This document shows positions 35,315-44,304 of a stretch of DNA of 64,000 nt, piece by piece. Made by a program: the position numbers and the translations under genes. The notes beneath the pieces were generated by a model. The model was not told the origin of the DNA, did not search any database, and saw only the letters and a list, made by a program, of their open reading frames with translations. This DNA comes from Flavobacterium geliluteum (GTDB lineage: Bacteria > Bacteroidota > Bacteroidia > Flavobacteriales > Flavobacteriaceae): contig NZ_JAGFBV010000023.1 in the NCBI RefSeq assembly GCF_017948595.1, positions 1 through 64,000 of the forward strand. Direction: 5' to 3'. The first letter of the stretch is position 1. The number at the start of each line of letters is the position of its first letter.

Positions 35315-35655
35315 TATTCAATATGGTTTTTATCTCTAAGCCATTTTTCAATGGTTGATTTATTATTTTTAAAAACTCTTTCATATTCCTGATGCGTTCC
35401 TGTCCAAATTATTGTGGCTTCGCCGTCATCATCTAACTCAACTAAAATTAATGTCCTGTGGATATTAATATCAAAAAAGTAGAAACCATCGCTGTGAACA
35501 CAATCCGCATCTTTTCTTATTTCAGTTAGAACGGATTGCTTTGGGTCAAATTTTTCTAAATCTTCTATCAATTTATCGACTTCATCGCATAATTTTCTAT
35601 TGCCGATGTTTTTCTTTTTTAATTTTAAAATTGTTTTCTTACCTATTACTCTCAT
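35314..35655 (-). CDS. higB: HigB-family mRNA interferase toxin (113 aa)
   Basis: RelE-fold toxin of the HigB family: a basic start (MRVIGKKTILKLKKKN), central strands with SDGFYFFDINIHRTLILVEL, then EATIIWTGTHQEYERVF. The class cleaves mRNA on the ribosome. It is overlapped by the antitoxin gene downstream. The pair may stabilise the element or act with the neighbouring defence genes. Confidence 0.85.
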   Translation of the reverse strand: MRVIGKKTILKLKKKNIGNRKLCDEVDKLIEDLEKFDPKQSVLTEIRKDADCVHSDGFYFFDINIHRTLILVELDDDGEATIIWTGTHQEYERVFKNNKSTIEKWLRDKNHIE

Positions 35656-35715
35656 AATAATTACAGCAAATATAAAAAATAAGTTCGGAATATAACCGAA
35701 CTTTATGTTAATTTT

Positions 35716-36192
35716 TTAGTTGGACATTTTTGAGGTTGGAAATAAATCGTCCAAATCATTCTTAGGAATTTTAATTTCACTTTTTCCATATTCAAATATT
35801 TCAAGATATGGATAATTCAAAGGTCTTATAAAATTATTTGGAAATGGATATTCCTTCAAATGCTTTTGAATTTGATATAAAACTTCTACACCTGAAATGA
35901 ATGGATTAGAATATGAGAAAACATCCTTAATTATCTTTTGAAATCCTTTTAAGTCTATGGTTGATTCAGCACTTGAACGGAAATAAATCAAATCTATACT
36001 TGAGTAAAATGATGAATCAATATCAATATTGTCAAAAACCTTTGTATTTGAATCAATACTATAGTCTAACTTATAAAGCCAAGCAAAATTCTTTAAAATA
36101 CTATGTATTGGATTTTGATAATTATTGATGTTGAGATTTGCTGAATAAGACACTAGCACATTCAATCGAAATTTTCTTTTAACTTTCTCCAT
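35716..36192 (-). CDS. Hypothetical protein of the putative defence operon (158 aa)
   Basis: Soluble protein of mixed alpha/beta composition with no signal or membrane segment. The N-terminus (KRKFRLNVLVSYSANLN) looks like a beta strand pair. It lies 20 bp after the 194-aa gene, same strand, and is the last gene before higBA. No family recognised. The close spacing with the PHP-ATPase and OLD-like genes suggests it is a component of that system. Confidence 0.6.
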   Translation of the reverse strand: MEKVKRKFRLNVLVSYSANLNINNYQNPIHSILKNFAWLYKLDYSIDSNTKVFDNIDIDSSFYSSIDLIYFRSSAESTIDLKGFQKIIKDVFSYSNPFISGVEVLYQIQKHLKEYPFPNNFIRPLNYPYLEIFEYGKSEIKIPKNDLDDLFPTSKMSN

Positions 36193-36212
36193 ATTACTAT
36201 GTGGATTCTATT

Positions 36213-36797
36213 TTATTTAGTTTCTCTAAAATAATTAATTAGGGTGTTAAAATTAAACCCTAAGCCTGCAATATTTGGTTCAAGAATTATTGAATCTGCT
36301 ATCGCACCTCCAATGCCTTTTTTCTTCTTACTGATTATTTTGAAATCATCTAAATCTTGACCTTGCTTGATTTTTGAAAATATAGTTTGAATTAACGACA
36401 CTACTTCAGTTGAATTTTCACAATACTTTTTTAAAGGGAATAATATGAGTTTTAAATTAGATTCTAATTTTTCCTCATCAGAATTATTAGAGCGTTTTCT
36501 AAATTCCGCAGGGTGTCTATTTGTTACTAATATGGCAGGTAATAATTCATTTTTATCTACATCGTCACCATTGATGTTATGCCAAGATAATACTTCATCG
36601 CTAAAATGAACACCTGCATCAGTTTTCATAATTACAACTGCATTCTTTTGTTCTGAAGCTAACGTAGCCATTTGTCCGAAGTTCTTCATCAAGATTTCGC
36701 TTAACGGCTCTTGCCAACCATAATCAAGTAAATAAATAAAGTAATCTCTACTGTGTTCTTCAGGCATTCCTTCCAAACTATGAACCATTAGTCCCAT
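36213..36797 (-). CDS. Hypothetical protein of the putative defence operon (194 aa)
   Basis: The protein starts MGLMVHSLEGMPEEHS; the Met at residue 4 is an alternative start. An alpha/beta part (about 18-105, with FIYLLDYGWQEPL and NAVVIMKTDAG) is followed by a helical part. A segment near 150-170 is Lys-rich and then Gly/Ala-rich (KKKKGIGGAIADS). It could be a partner or sensor protein. I do not recognise the family. Gene order places it between the 98-aa and 158-aa genes behind the PHP-ATPase. Confidence 0.6.
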   Translation of the reverse strand: MGLMVHSLEGMPEEHSRDYFIYLLDYGWQEPLSEILMKNFGQMATLASEQKNAVVIMKTDAGVHFSDEVLSWHNINGDDVDKNELLPAILVTNRHPAEFRKRSNNSDEEKLESNLKLILFPLKKYCENSTEVVSLIQTIFSKIKQGQDLDDFKIISKKKKGIGGAIADSIILEPNIAGLGFNFNTLINYFRETK

Positions 36798-36841
36798 GTT
36801 TTACATTTTAAGTGTTTTTATATTGATGTTTTATTTTTGTA

Positions 36842-37138
36842 TTAAAGGAGGTCTTCTAATAATTCATAGTCCTCTAACTCTTTAAAAACACTTGAAATTT
36901 CGCTATTTAATTGTATTAAATATTCCTTACAAATATTGTGATACAAATCTTCTGTTTCATCTTCTAGTTTAAATTGAAATAACCCATTTTTTAGTTCTTT
37001 AAGAAGTTTATTAAAAACATCTTTAACGTTATTAGGGTTATCATCAGTTAGAATAATTTCAAACTCTTCTGTGTTAACTTGCAATATCAAATGAGTATTT
37101 TGTTCTTCACGTCTAATTGTTGCTCTGTTAGTTTCCAT
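36842..37138 (-). CDS. Small acidic protein coupled to the PHP-ATPase (98 aa)
   Basis: Acidic alpha/beta protein, strongly charged (Glu/Asp-rich) and ending EELEDYELLEDLL-like acidic sequence. Its start overlaps the end of the PHP-ATPase gene by 11 bases, so the two are translationally coupled and probably made in fixed ratio. It could be a regulatory subunit, but the sequence alone does not show it. Confidence 0.6.
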   Translation of the reverse strand: METNRATIRREEQNTHLILQVNTEEFEIILTDDNPNNVKDVFNKLLKELKNGLFQFKLEDETEDLYHNICKEYLIQLNSEISSVFKELEDYELLEDLL

Positions 37139-39266
37139 AAATTTTTCCTCTTTCGCCGAAGGCTTCTTTGCCTCCTTCTAATGTTTTCATACTAATTTCT
37201 TTCCAATCTAAGTCTGGTCTTGTCCCATAAATACATTTCAAAGTATTTGAAAATGGATTTCCTGTTAAAGTAAAATATTGATTAGCGTCATGAAGACGAT
37301 AAATAGAATTATAGGGTAAGGTTCTCACTGCAATGTTGGCATCGTGAGTTGCAATAATAACTTTTTTACCTAATAATGCTTTTTCTTTTAGCAAAGGAAC
37401 AATTACATCATTAATATAATCATTACCTAAGCTTTTTTCCGGCTCATCGATAAGATAAATATCTTTGTCATCTTGTAATTCTTTGTGTAATAAAATCATT
37501 GAAGACTCTCCATTTGAGGGTTGGTACAATTTACCATTTAGTGAAAAATGTCGGTAGAAAAGCAATAAATCGCTCAAATTTTGAATGGTTTCCACACTTT
37601 CAACCTCATTCATTTCGGCTATTTTTTCAAATAGCATATTAGAATAAATGTGTTTTGAAATTGAAATAATTGCTTTTACGAATTCTTTCTGAGGAGTTTT
37701 TTTAACATTTTGAACAGTAGTATAGCTACTATCGGTAAATGCCCCATTTTGTATAGTTAGATTAGTTTGACAATATAACTCCCCTTTTACTCCAAGGCTT
37801 CCGATGTAAGCATCAATGGCGGAAATTTTATGGTTTATGTTAGTCAATATTTTATTAGTCGCAATTTCTATTTTGATTCTATTACTTGCGTATTCTGCAA
37901 ATCCAGTTTTTGTTGGTTTCTGAGGTTGTCCAGTTTTTTTTGAAATTTCAGTTGTAAATACTTCAATTATGTTGTTTAGCAAATTTATACTTCGGGAATT
38001 GAAAAACGTATTTTCAGTTTCGGAATTGAGCTTTAATATTATTTTTTCAATAACAACAATTAATTCGTCTATGTATTCAATATCAATATATTCGTTAAGT
38101 TTTTCGTTCGATTCTATATAGATTTTAAATTCTCTAAACTTTGATAATATTGAGTAAACCTCATCCAATTTTCTAATAGGTTGAGATTCGTCAAGCTTAG
38201 TAATATTTTTTATTTTAAGTGTTTGCGAAATTTTATTTGTCTCTTGATTTGAAAAATGAAGAAAATATTTAGAAAGACTTGTAACTTCTTCTTCTGTAAC
38301 TTCTTTGATGAATTCAATTTCAGATGTGCATTCATCAATTTGTAATTGGGAAATATCGATGCTGAAATTGCTCCCTTTGACATCAAAGACATCATTCAGA
38401 TGCAAATCATTAGATTTATATACATTCGTTTTATGACCTTTAGCATTAAAATATTTAGATAATGCTTCAAGTATTTCTGTTTTCCCAGTTCCTTTAGAAC
38501 CAAACAAAATATTAATATCATTGTATATGTCCAATCGTATTAGTTCAGCCGCTGAAAATGGTGCAATTTCAATGTTTTCTTTAACTTTTTTGTTTAAAAG
38601 AGTATTAATTGTTGCTTCATCCTTTTCAAGTAAAAGACAAAATTGTTCAAAACTTTCTACAGGCAATCTCAATTCTGGTAATTCTTTTGAAATATTTATG
38701 TAATCGTCCCAATTATGTACATCCGAGCCATAAATCGAATTATGACCATGACTTATATAAATCCCAGCGGAGATTGAATTAGTAGCTTCCTTTAATATTC
38801 TTTTCGGATTTGGGATTAATTGGGTCAAAATTTCAATTTCTTTATCTCCAAGATTAGGTTTCTTAACAAAATAATGAGCAATATATATACAATCTAAATC
38901 TTCAAAAGCCTCAACAGTTTCCTTGAGAGAAATAGTAAAAGTATCTGGACTGTTACCTAATAAAATTTTATTAGCTCTGTCGTTAAACTGTGTAGAATTT
39001 TGTGGATTTGCAATTACTAGTAGATGTGCTCTCTTACCATTTTCTAAAATGTCTAATTCGATTCCTGGCCAAATTTGACAACTATCTGCAACTTCATCCC
39101 TAAGTTCTTCAAATTGTTTTAAATCAAAATGATTATGGTTAGTAATTGCTAGTATTCTGACATCTGTGTTTTTTATAATTTCACCAAATCTATCAACTGC
39201 AATATTTCTAGTTTCAGCATCTCCAGATTTAACCTTTCGGGTATGAACGTGTATATCTATTTTCAT
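37128..39266 (-). CDS. PHP phosphoesterase-AAA/ABC ATPase fusion, putative defence effector (712 aa)
   Basis: The N-terminal PHP domain (about 1-205) keeps its metal-binding motifs: HVH at 6-8, ITNHNHFD, GIELD, a conserved His in IAHYF and GSDVH near 205. An SMC/ABC-type ATPase follows, with a P-loop (GSKGTGKT) near 255, a long coiled insertion, Walker B (YLIDEPEKSL) near 603 and a switch His (IATHDAN) near 640. Such proteins are built to couple ATP-driven sensing to phosphodiester or nucleotide hydrolysis. It lies 35 bp downstream of an OLD-like ATPase gene, and a defence role fits this context. The exact system is not certain. Confidence 0.8.
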   Translation of the reverse strand: MKIDIHVHTRKVKSGDAETRNIAVDRFGEIIKNTDVRILAITNHNHFDLKQFEELRDEVADSCQIWPGIELDILENGKRAHLLVIANPQNSTQFNDRANKILLGNSPDTFTISLKETVEAFEDLDCIYIAHYFVKKPNLGDKEIEILTQLIPNPKRILKEATNSISAGIYISHGHNSIYGSDVHNWDDYINISKELPELRLPVESFEQFCLLLEKDEATINTLLNKKVKENIEIAPFSAAELIRLDIYNDINILFGSKGTGKTEILEALSKYFNAKGHKTNVYKSNDLHLNDVFDVKGSNFSIDISQLQIDECTSEIEFIKEVTEEEVTSLSKYFLHFSNQETNKISQTLKIKNITKLDESQPIRKLDEVYSILSKFREFKIYIESNEKLNEYIDIEYIDELIVVIEKIILKLNSETENTFFNSRSINLLNNIIEVFTTEISKKTGQPQKPTKTGFAEYASNRIKIEIATNKILTNINHKISAIDAYIGSLGVKGELYCQTNLTIQNGAFTDSSYTTVQNVKKTPQKEFVKAIISISKHIYSNMLFEKIAEMNEVESVETIQNLSDLLLFYRHFSLNGKLYQPSNGESSMILLHKELQDDKDIYLIDEPEKSLGNDYINDVIVPLLKEKALLGKKVIIATHDANIAVRTLPYNSIYRLHDANQYFTLTGNPFSNTLKCIYGTRPDLDWKEISMKTLEGGKEAFGERGKIYGN

Positions 39267-39301
39267 AATTGTAAGGTTAATGAATACTAAGCAGTAATAA
39301 A

Positions 39302-41227
39302 TTAAAATAACTTGTTGATTTCGACAAACATTTTTTCAAATTTATCAAGTGTTGTTGGTTTAAAATAATTTTTATCAACCCCTAATTGATTTAATTTATT
39401 GGCAGGTCGATAATGATTAAATCTAGGCTTATTAATTACCTTATTGATTTGTTTAAGAATTGTATCTAGGCTATTGTCTAAATCTGCTAACTTAATTTCT
39501 GAATATTCTTTGTCAAATGCTAAATTGAATAATTTTAAATATTCTTCTTTATCAAAAAGGTCTTCTATATCAGCAACTGATTTGCCGTTGTCTGTAAATT
39601 CATTAAAAAATCTAATATTTTTATCCTTAATAATTTTGTGCATTACCAAATCTTCAACTTTTTGTTTTCCTTTTTGATCTGTAAATGTATCGAGCAAACA
39701 AGCAACATTAAGTTTTGACCCTCTTAATAAAGATATGAAAGTAGTCACTTTATCTAAACCACCAACTGGAACTATCGTGATGTTTTCATTTAAAAAAGTT
39801 CTCTTTTCAGTTTCCAAAACAGAAGAAAGAACAGTTAAATAAATTAAATCCGCTGGACCTTCTACGAGTAAATTATTTTTTGAAACAAACAAATTTTGAG
39901 CAATGTCATAACCTAGTGCTGCTTGAAGCGGGAATAAAGTATTCGGGTCTTTTTCTTGTATTGAATCAGAAATGATAGTTCCATCTTCTGTTTCAAAACA
40001 CGTTCTAACTCTATCTAAATGTTCCGTTTCTACCATAAATGGTGAATGTGTTGTGTAAATAATTTGATATTTTTTTGATAGGTCATCAAAGAAGCGAAGT
40101 AAATCAGCTTGAGCTGAAGCGTGCAAATTTAGTCCAGGTTCATCAAGGAGTAAAATATAGTCAGAATTTTTATCTGCTTGAATTTTGCTAAACCAAATTA
40201 TAAACGAAAAAAACCAATTAAATCCTTTGCTTCGTCTGTCCAATGGCAATGTAATTTTATGACGTTGGCTTTTAACCCTGATGTCAAGAATTTTTTCTGG
40301 TTGACCTTGTTTATTGGTAGTGTTTTGGATTTTAAATTCAATATCAAGGTTTTTATTTGTTGACCAATATTTAAAAATTTCAGAAGTAATTTTGTTAGAT
40401 GACGCTTCCAAAAGAGCAATATACTTTTCATATTCTTCTTCGGTTGCATTTAATATATCTTCGGGTTTGATTCTTGCTAATTCAAATAAAGCTTTTGATG
40501 TTTTATCTTTCTCACTTGTTGGAGGCTCATTAATTAATGTATTGATGTTTATTTTACCACGAAGCGGGTAGTAGTCATCGAAGTACCAAAACTTTGGCAT
40601 CTTTGTTTTTATCCATTGTTGTCCTATATATCCCGCGAGTGCATTTTCCCAAGTTGGGTATGCTCCATCAATGATTTTTTTAATGGCTACTTTGAAAACT
40701 GGTAAATCTGCATCAGCTTCTACGCCTACAATTTTTGAAGCTTCATCTAAGGAAGTCGTTTTTTTTATTAATTCTTTTGTTTCAGGAGATAACTCATATT
40801 TTTCAACTTCAACTTCTAGGAACTTTTTAAGGTTAGCTGAAATTCCAGTAAATGTATTTGCTTTGGCTTTATAATGAATTGTATAACTAAATTCCTTAAC
40901 AGTAAAAACGCCTTTACCAAATTCATCTTCAATTTCTTTTAAAAGTTCAGGCGAAATTTCATATTTACAACTAATTATATCAGAATCTTCATCACCATGC
41001 TGAAAGTCAATTAATTCATTTCTAGGATAATCTTGAGTAATATCAAATTCAAAATCGGAATCCACAGTAAAATAATTGGTCTTTGCAAGTGCTGTTAAAA
41101 AAGAAGTTTTTCCAGCCTCATTCATTCCGACAATTGTAGTTATAGCTGAATCAATATCCACAACTTGCTTTTTTTGAATACTTTTATATTTATCAATAGT
41201 TACTTGAGTTAACTTAATCATTGTCAT
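39302..41227 (-). CDS. OLD-family ATPase with C-terminal TOPRIM-like nuclease domain (641 aa)
   Basis: ABC-type ATPase: P-loop GMNEAGKT at 34-41, a long helical insertion, Walker B (YILLLDEPGLNLHAS) near 358 and switch His (TTHSPFM). From about 450 comes a TOPRIM-like domain with the first acidic residue in LLVEGPADLIYL. The later DxD box is degenerate (CLLDTFTD), so nuclease activity is less sure. OLD proteins act in phage exclusion alone or with partner proteins (as in Gabija- or PARIS-like systems). It is the first gene of the putative defence operon, downstream of the terminator at 41.4 kb. Start: MTMIKL, or the Met at residue 3. Confidence 0.85.
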   Translation of the reverse strand: MTMIKLTQVTIDKYKSIQKKQVVDIDSAITTIVGMNEAGKTSFLTALAKTNYFTVDSDFEFDITQDYPRNELIDFQHGDEDSDIISCKYEISPELLKEIEDEFGKGVFTVKEFSYTIHYKAKANTFTGISANLKKFLEVEVEKYELSPETKELIKKTTSLDEASKIVGVEADADLPVFKVAIKKIIDGAYPTWENALAGYIGQQWIKTKMPKFWYFDDYYPLRGKININTLINEPPTSEKDKTSKALFELARIKPEDILNATEEEYEKYIALLEASSNKITSEIFKYWSTNKNLDIEFKIQNTTNKQGQPEKILDIRVKSQRHKITLPLDRRSKGFNWFFSFIIWFSKIQADKNSDYILLLDEPGLNLHASAQADLLRFFDDLSKKYQIIYTTHSPFMVETEHLDRVRTCFETEDGTIISDSIQEKDPNTLFPLQAALGYDIAQNLFVSKNNLLVEGPADLIYLTVLSSVLETEKRTFLNENITIVPVGGLDKVTTFISLLRGSKLNVACLLDTFTDQKGKQKVEDLVMHKIIKDKNIRFFNEFTDNGKSVADIEDLFDKEEYLKLFNLAFDKEYSEIKLADLDNSLDTILKQINKVINKPRFNHYRPANKLNQLGVDKNYFKPTTLDKFEKMFVEINKLF

Positions 41228-41398
41228 AGTTTAGTTTGTTTTTATAGTTGTGCTTCGTAATTTACTGCCTCGATATTTTTATAACGTGGAAATAAATTAT
41301 AGATTTTATCAGAAAAAATAAAAAATTAACTCAAAATTACTACAAATAATGTGATTATTATAGCAATAACTTCAAAATGTTCTGAAATAATTAAAATG

Positions 41399-41434
41399 CA
41401 AAAAGCCGTGCTACAATTCTGTAACACGGCTTTC
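41399..41434 (-). terminator. Strong terminator closing the virus-like operon
   Basis: AAAGCCGTG and CACGGCTTT pair, and inner bases extend the stem. The minus strand then reads CGGCTTTTTGC. It separates the virus-like genes from the defence genes. Confidence 0.85.
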
Positions 41435-41453
41435 ATTAAACAACAATTAAAAA

Positions 41454-41618
41454 CTATTTTTTAGCTTTTGCCTTAACTACTCTACCACCCTTGATATAGC
41501 GATACCCTTTCTTTAATGTTCCGTCTTTTTTAACGCCTTCTCGAACAATTACTCTGCTACACAATTTTTTTGCTGAGATTCTCTTTTTACTTTTCGGCTT
41601 TGCTTTTTTACTTACCAT
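41454..41618 (-). CDS. Very basic small protein (54 aa), last gene of the virus-like module
   Basis: ATG at 41618, TAG at 41454. About a third of the residues are Lys or Arg (MVSKKAKPKSKKRISAKK; later KKGYRYIKGGRVVKAKAKK), with one Cys. Such composition suits a nucleic-acid-condensing or DNA-binding protein, as in several virions. It follows the ArdC-like gene by 15 bp and ends 20 bp before a strong terminator, which supports its reality. Confidence 0.65.
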   Translation of the reverse strand: MVSKKAKPKSKKRISAKKLCSRVIVREGVKKDGTLKKGYRYIKGGRVVKAKAKK

Positions 41619-41633
41619 GATTTTGAATTTTAA

Positions 41634-43832
41634 TTATTTAACTTTAAACGACAATTTTCTTTTACTTTTTGATTCTGTTGATTGATTTACTACTTTTTTG
41701 TAATACATCGAGTATTTTAAAGTGAGGTCATTGCCTCTGTTTTTTTCCAATGTTGCAAACCTTTGTTTAGGGTCTTGATGCGAGGAACAATGAATAACCG
41801 AAGTAGGGTTGTGAGCCATCTTATTACCGCCATACATCGCCCCATTTTCTTTTACTTGAGATATAAAACACCAAATTACTTTTGGGTAAGTGGTTCTTAA
41901 AAAATTCAACTGGTCGGCTGTAATTTTTAAATCCGTAACAGAATCCGCAATAATGACTTTAACCACTTTACAGAAATCCTGTAATTCCTGAAAGGGTTTT
42001 TCTAAATAACCTTTTATAGCTATGTACAGTCTTCCTTTCTCGGTTGTATTTCGGTTAATGCTGTCTAAGGTGTCTTTACTTTCAATTCCGCCTTGCTCAT
42101 AATCAATGTAGGCAACTGGCGTTTGCTCTTCTCCAAAAGCATTAGCGATTTGCATTGCCAACTGTGATTTTGAACTGTGCTTGTTTCCTTTAATAAGAAT
42201 TAGTGCCTTGTGAGGTTGTTGTTTCTGTAAAAACTTCCCAATCTCTCCACCCAATACAAAAACATCTTTAGCTTCTTTTGGTGCTGAACTTGCGGAAACA
42301 AAGCCTAATTTCTCTAATTGATTTAAACTTTTATTCTGATCCAAATTTGGGTGTCTTGTACTTACCCTCGTTGGTGTGTTTTTTGTTACTGGTTTAACTT
42401 GTTTTTTCTTTACTTCAGTTGCTTTTTTTGTTTTGGCTCTTGCTCCCAATCCTGCGAACAAATCCAACTGCTCACCCTGTTTGGTTTTGCTTTTAGCTTT
42501 GATTTTAGCAGGTTTCTTTACTGGCATTTTTACAACAACTTTTTTTACTGGTGCTGTGTTTTTTTCCTCTTCTTCATCTTTTTCGCTATCGGAGTTTCTA
42601 TTCAAAATATAATTGACTGCCTTTTGAGATTGTGCTGAAGCTTTGAGGAAAAAACGGTTATCGTTCTCTAGTTCACTCACTAAAACTCTGTTCCAGTTTT
42701 TAAGATATTTTGCCGAGTTTTCTTTCGTCTGAAACAATATTCCTGCTTCCGAGCATAAAAAAACTGCTCCCAATTCCGCAATAAGTTCCTCATAAGCATA
42801 ATTTTTACTGCCAAATTTTCCGGAGAAATCTCTACCTAATCGTTTTACTGCTCCTGTCGAATGGGTCAGCTCATGAAAGTAGGTGCAGTAATAAGATGCC
42901 TCTTTGTTAAAGGCAGTTATTTTAGGCATATTTAGTGTGTCGGTGGCAGGTTGATAATAAGCCTTGTCTCCAACAAAAGTATAGGCAGGCGGGTTTTTAT
43001 ATCCGTCAATAAGTACCTGCGCCTGTTCTATCGGATTAACCTTTTTACTATCTGTTTTATCGCTTGGAAATTTTAATCCTGTACAATCATCGGCTCTGAA
43101 AACATTGTAATATTTAATTACTGGAATTTTCACTAGATGCGCCTTTAAATCTTCTTTTGTTAGTCCGTGAGATTTTACAAACTCGGTAAACTTTGCCTTG
43201 TCAGTAGTTTTAAATTTTAGTGTTCCGTTATCATAATTAAAAATCATAGTATAGTAAATCACACGTCTTGCTTTACTATCTTTTTTTAATGATGCTTTGG
43301 TTTCTCTGATTTGATTGAAGGTTAAATAGTAGGGTTGTATAAATTTTATCGGCACTAAATACCCTTTACCGTCTTCATCAAATCTTACATCGAAATTCAA
43401 CAGGAAATTTGCTCCAGTATATTCTTTCTTGCTTACATAATTCCTGGCTGTTCCATCAGCTCCTGAACCGACCCATTCCTTTTGCCAAGGCAAATGCCCA
43501 ACTTTCTCAATGGTATTGATAATCAAATCTGTTATATAGCTGTAAATATCATCGGGAGAAACACCATTTAAACCGCCCTCTGTATCGGGTTCGGATTGAT
43601 ATTCCAAAGTCGGTAAAATGATACTTTGTTCTGCGCCACTTAACCCTAATTCAGTAATAAAGTCATTTATTTCAATAGTGAAAACAGAATCATTATTTTG
43701 CTTTAAAACGTTTGTGATGCGTTTTGAAATAAGCGCATGATTTTGCTTTTTAGCTCTTGCCAAAAGTTTTTTTAGTGCGCTTCGGGAAACTTGTTTTCCG
43801 TTGAGATTATTAAATGATGTTATTAAATCCAT
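41634..43832 (-). CDS. ArdC-like ssDNA-binding / zincin / RecA-like ATPase fusion (732 aa)
   Basis: Three parts in order. First, an ArdC-type ssDNA-binding domain (about 105-225) with LPWQKEWVGSG, NYVSKKEYTGAN and PYYLTFNQI. Second, a zincin-like metallopeptidase domain with HELTHSTGAVKRLGR at about 317 and a following E in YEELIAELG. Third, after a Lys-rich linker (about 425-490), a RecA/RadA-like ATPase (about 530-720) with P-loop-like GNKHSSKS (Ser replaces the last Gly), YIDYE, Walker B VIIADS and FISQ. ArdC proteins protect incoming DNA; the ATPase could act in recombination or DNA handling. The fusion is unusual. Confidence 0.82.
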   Translation of the reverse strand: MDLITSFNNLNGKQVSRSALKKLLARAKKQNHALISKRITNVLKQNNDSVFTIEINDFITELGLSGAEQSIILPTLEYQSEPDTEGGLNGVSPDDIYSYITDLIINTIEKVGHLPWQKEWVGSGADGTARNYVSKKEYTGANFLLNFDVRFDEDGKGYLVPIKFIQPYYLTFNQIRETKASLKKDSKARRVIYYTMIFNYDNGTLKFKTTDKAKFTEFVKSHGLTKEDLKAHLVKIPVIKYYNVFRADDCTGLKFPSDKTDSKKVNPIEQAQVLIDGYKNPPAYTFVGDKAYYQPATDTLNMPKITAFNKEASYYCTYFHELTHSTGAVKRLGRDFSGKFGSKNYAYEELIAELGAVFLCSEAGILFQTKENSAKYLKNWNRVLVSELENDNRFFLKASAQSQKAVNYILNRNSDSEKDEEEEKNTAPVKKVVVKMPVKKPAKIKAKSKTKQGEQLDLFAGLGARAKTKKATEVKKKQVKPVTKNTPTRVSTRHPNLDQNKSLNQLEKLGFVSASSAPKEAKDVFVLGGEIGKFLQKQQPHKALILIKGNKHSSKSQLAMQIANAFGEEQTPVAYIDYEQGGIESKDTLDSINRNTTEKGRLYIAIKGYLEKPFQELQDFCKVVKVIIADSVTDLKITADQLNFLRTTYPKVIWCFISQVKENGAMYGGNKMAHNPTSVIHCSSHQDPKQRFATLEKNRGNDLTLKYSMYYKKVVNQSTESKSKRKLSFKVK

Positions 43833-43833
43833 A

Positions 43834-44304
43834 CTATTGAATGATTGAATATTCTTTGCCTAAAACCCCTAAAATGGTTTCAATTTGAATGTCTTTTATT
43901 CCTGTGATTTTTATTAAACTTTCCATATTAGAAAGGTTCTCCAGTATTGGAATCTCAACAACCAAATCCTTTAATATAAACTTGCCTTTGGCGGGAACTG
44001 AAACAAAGGATTTGTTTACCATAATCGTTGCAATCCTTTTGGCTGTCTTGTCTTTAAGGACAATTCTTTTGACTACTGCAATAACACCATCGGGGCTGAA
44101 ATTTTCATTGGTGGGATTAAAAAGTGTTACATCTATAGTGAAGCGCATCCGCTTAAAATTGATGTCGAAATTTCTAAATCCAGTCGGTAATGCTTTTAGT
44201 TTACCCATAGTTTCTCTCCACTTATTTACCTTGTTTTTGTACCATAATAAACCAACGCCCACAAGTGCGCCAGTAATGACAATATGCTTTGCTTTTATTA
44301 ACAT
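43834..44304 (-). CDS. Membrane-anchored LEA14/WHy-like protein (156 aa)
   Basis: One N-terminal membrane span (about residues 8-22, IVITGALVGVGLLWY) and a basic stretch come first. A beta-sandwich like LEA type 2 / WHy domains follows, recognised by DVTLFNPTNENFSP and the alternating hydrophobic strands. Its start overlaps the spanin-like gene by seven bases. The one-span plan repeats throughout the module and suggests a protein of a viral membrane or of the lysis complex. Confidence 0.65.
   Translation of the reverse strand: MLIKAKHIVITGALVGVGLLWYKNKVNKWRETMGKLKALPTGFRNFDINFKRMRFTIDVTLFNPTNENFSPDGVIAVVKRIVLKDKTAKRIATIMVNKSFVSVPAKGKFILKDLVVEIPILENLSNMESLIKITGIKDIQIETILGVLGKEYSIIQ

Noticed and set aside
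38210..38395. Small frame of 61 codons within the PHP-ATPase gene
   Set aside because: It lies fully inside a conserved ATPase gene in another frame, without its own context.
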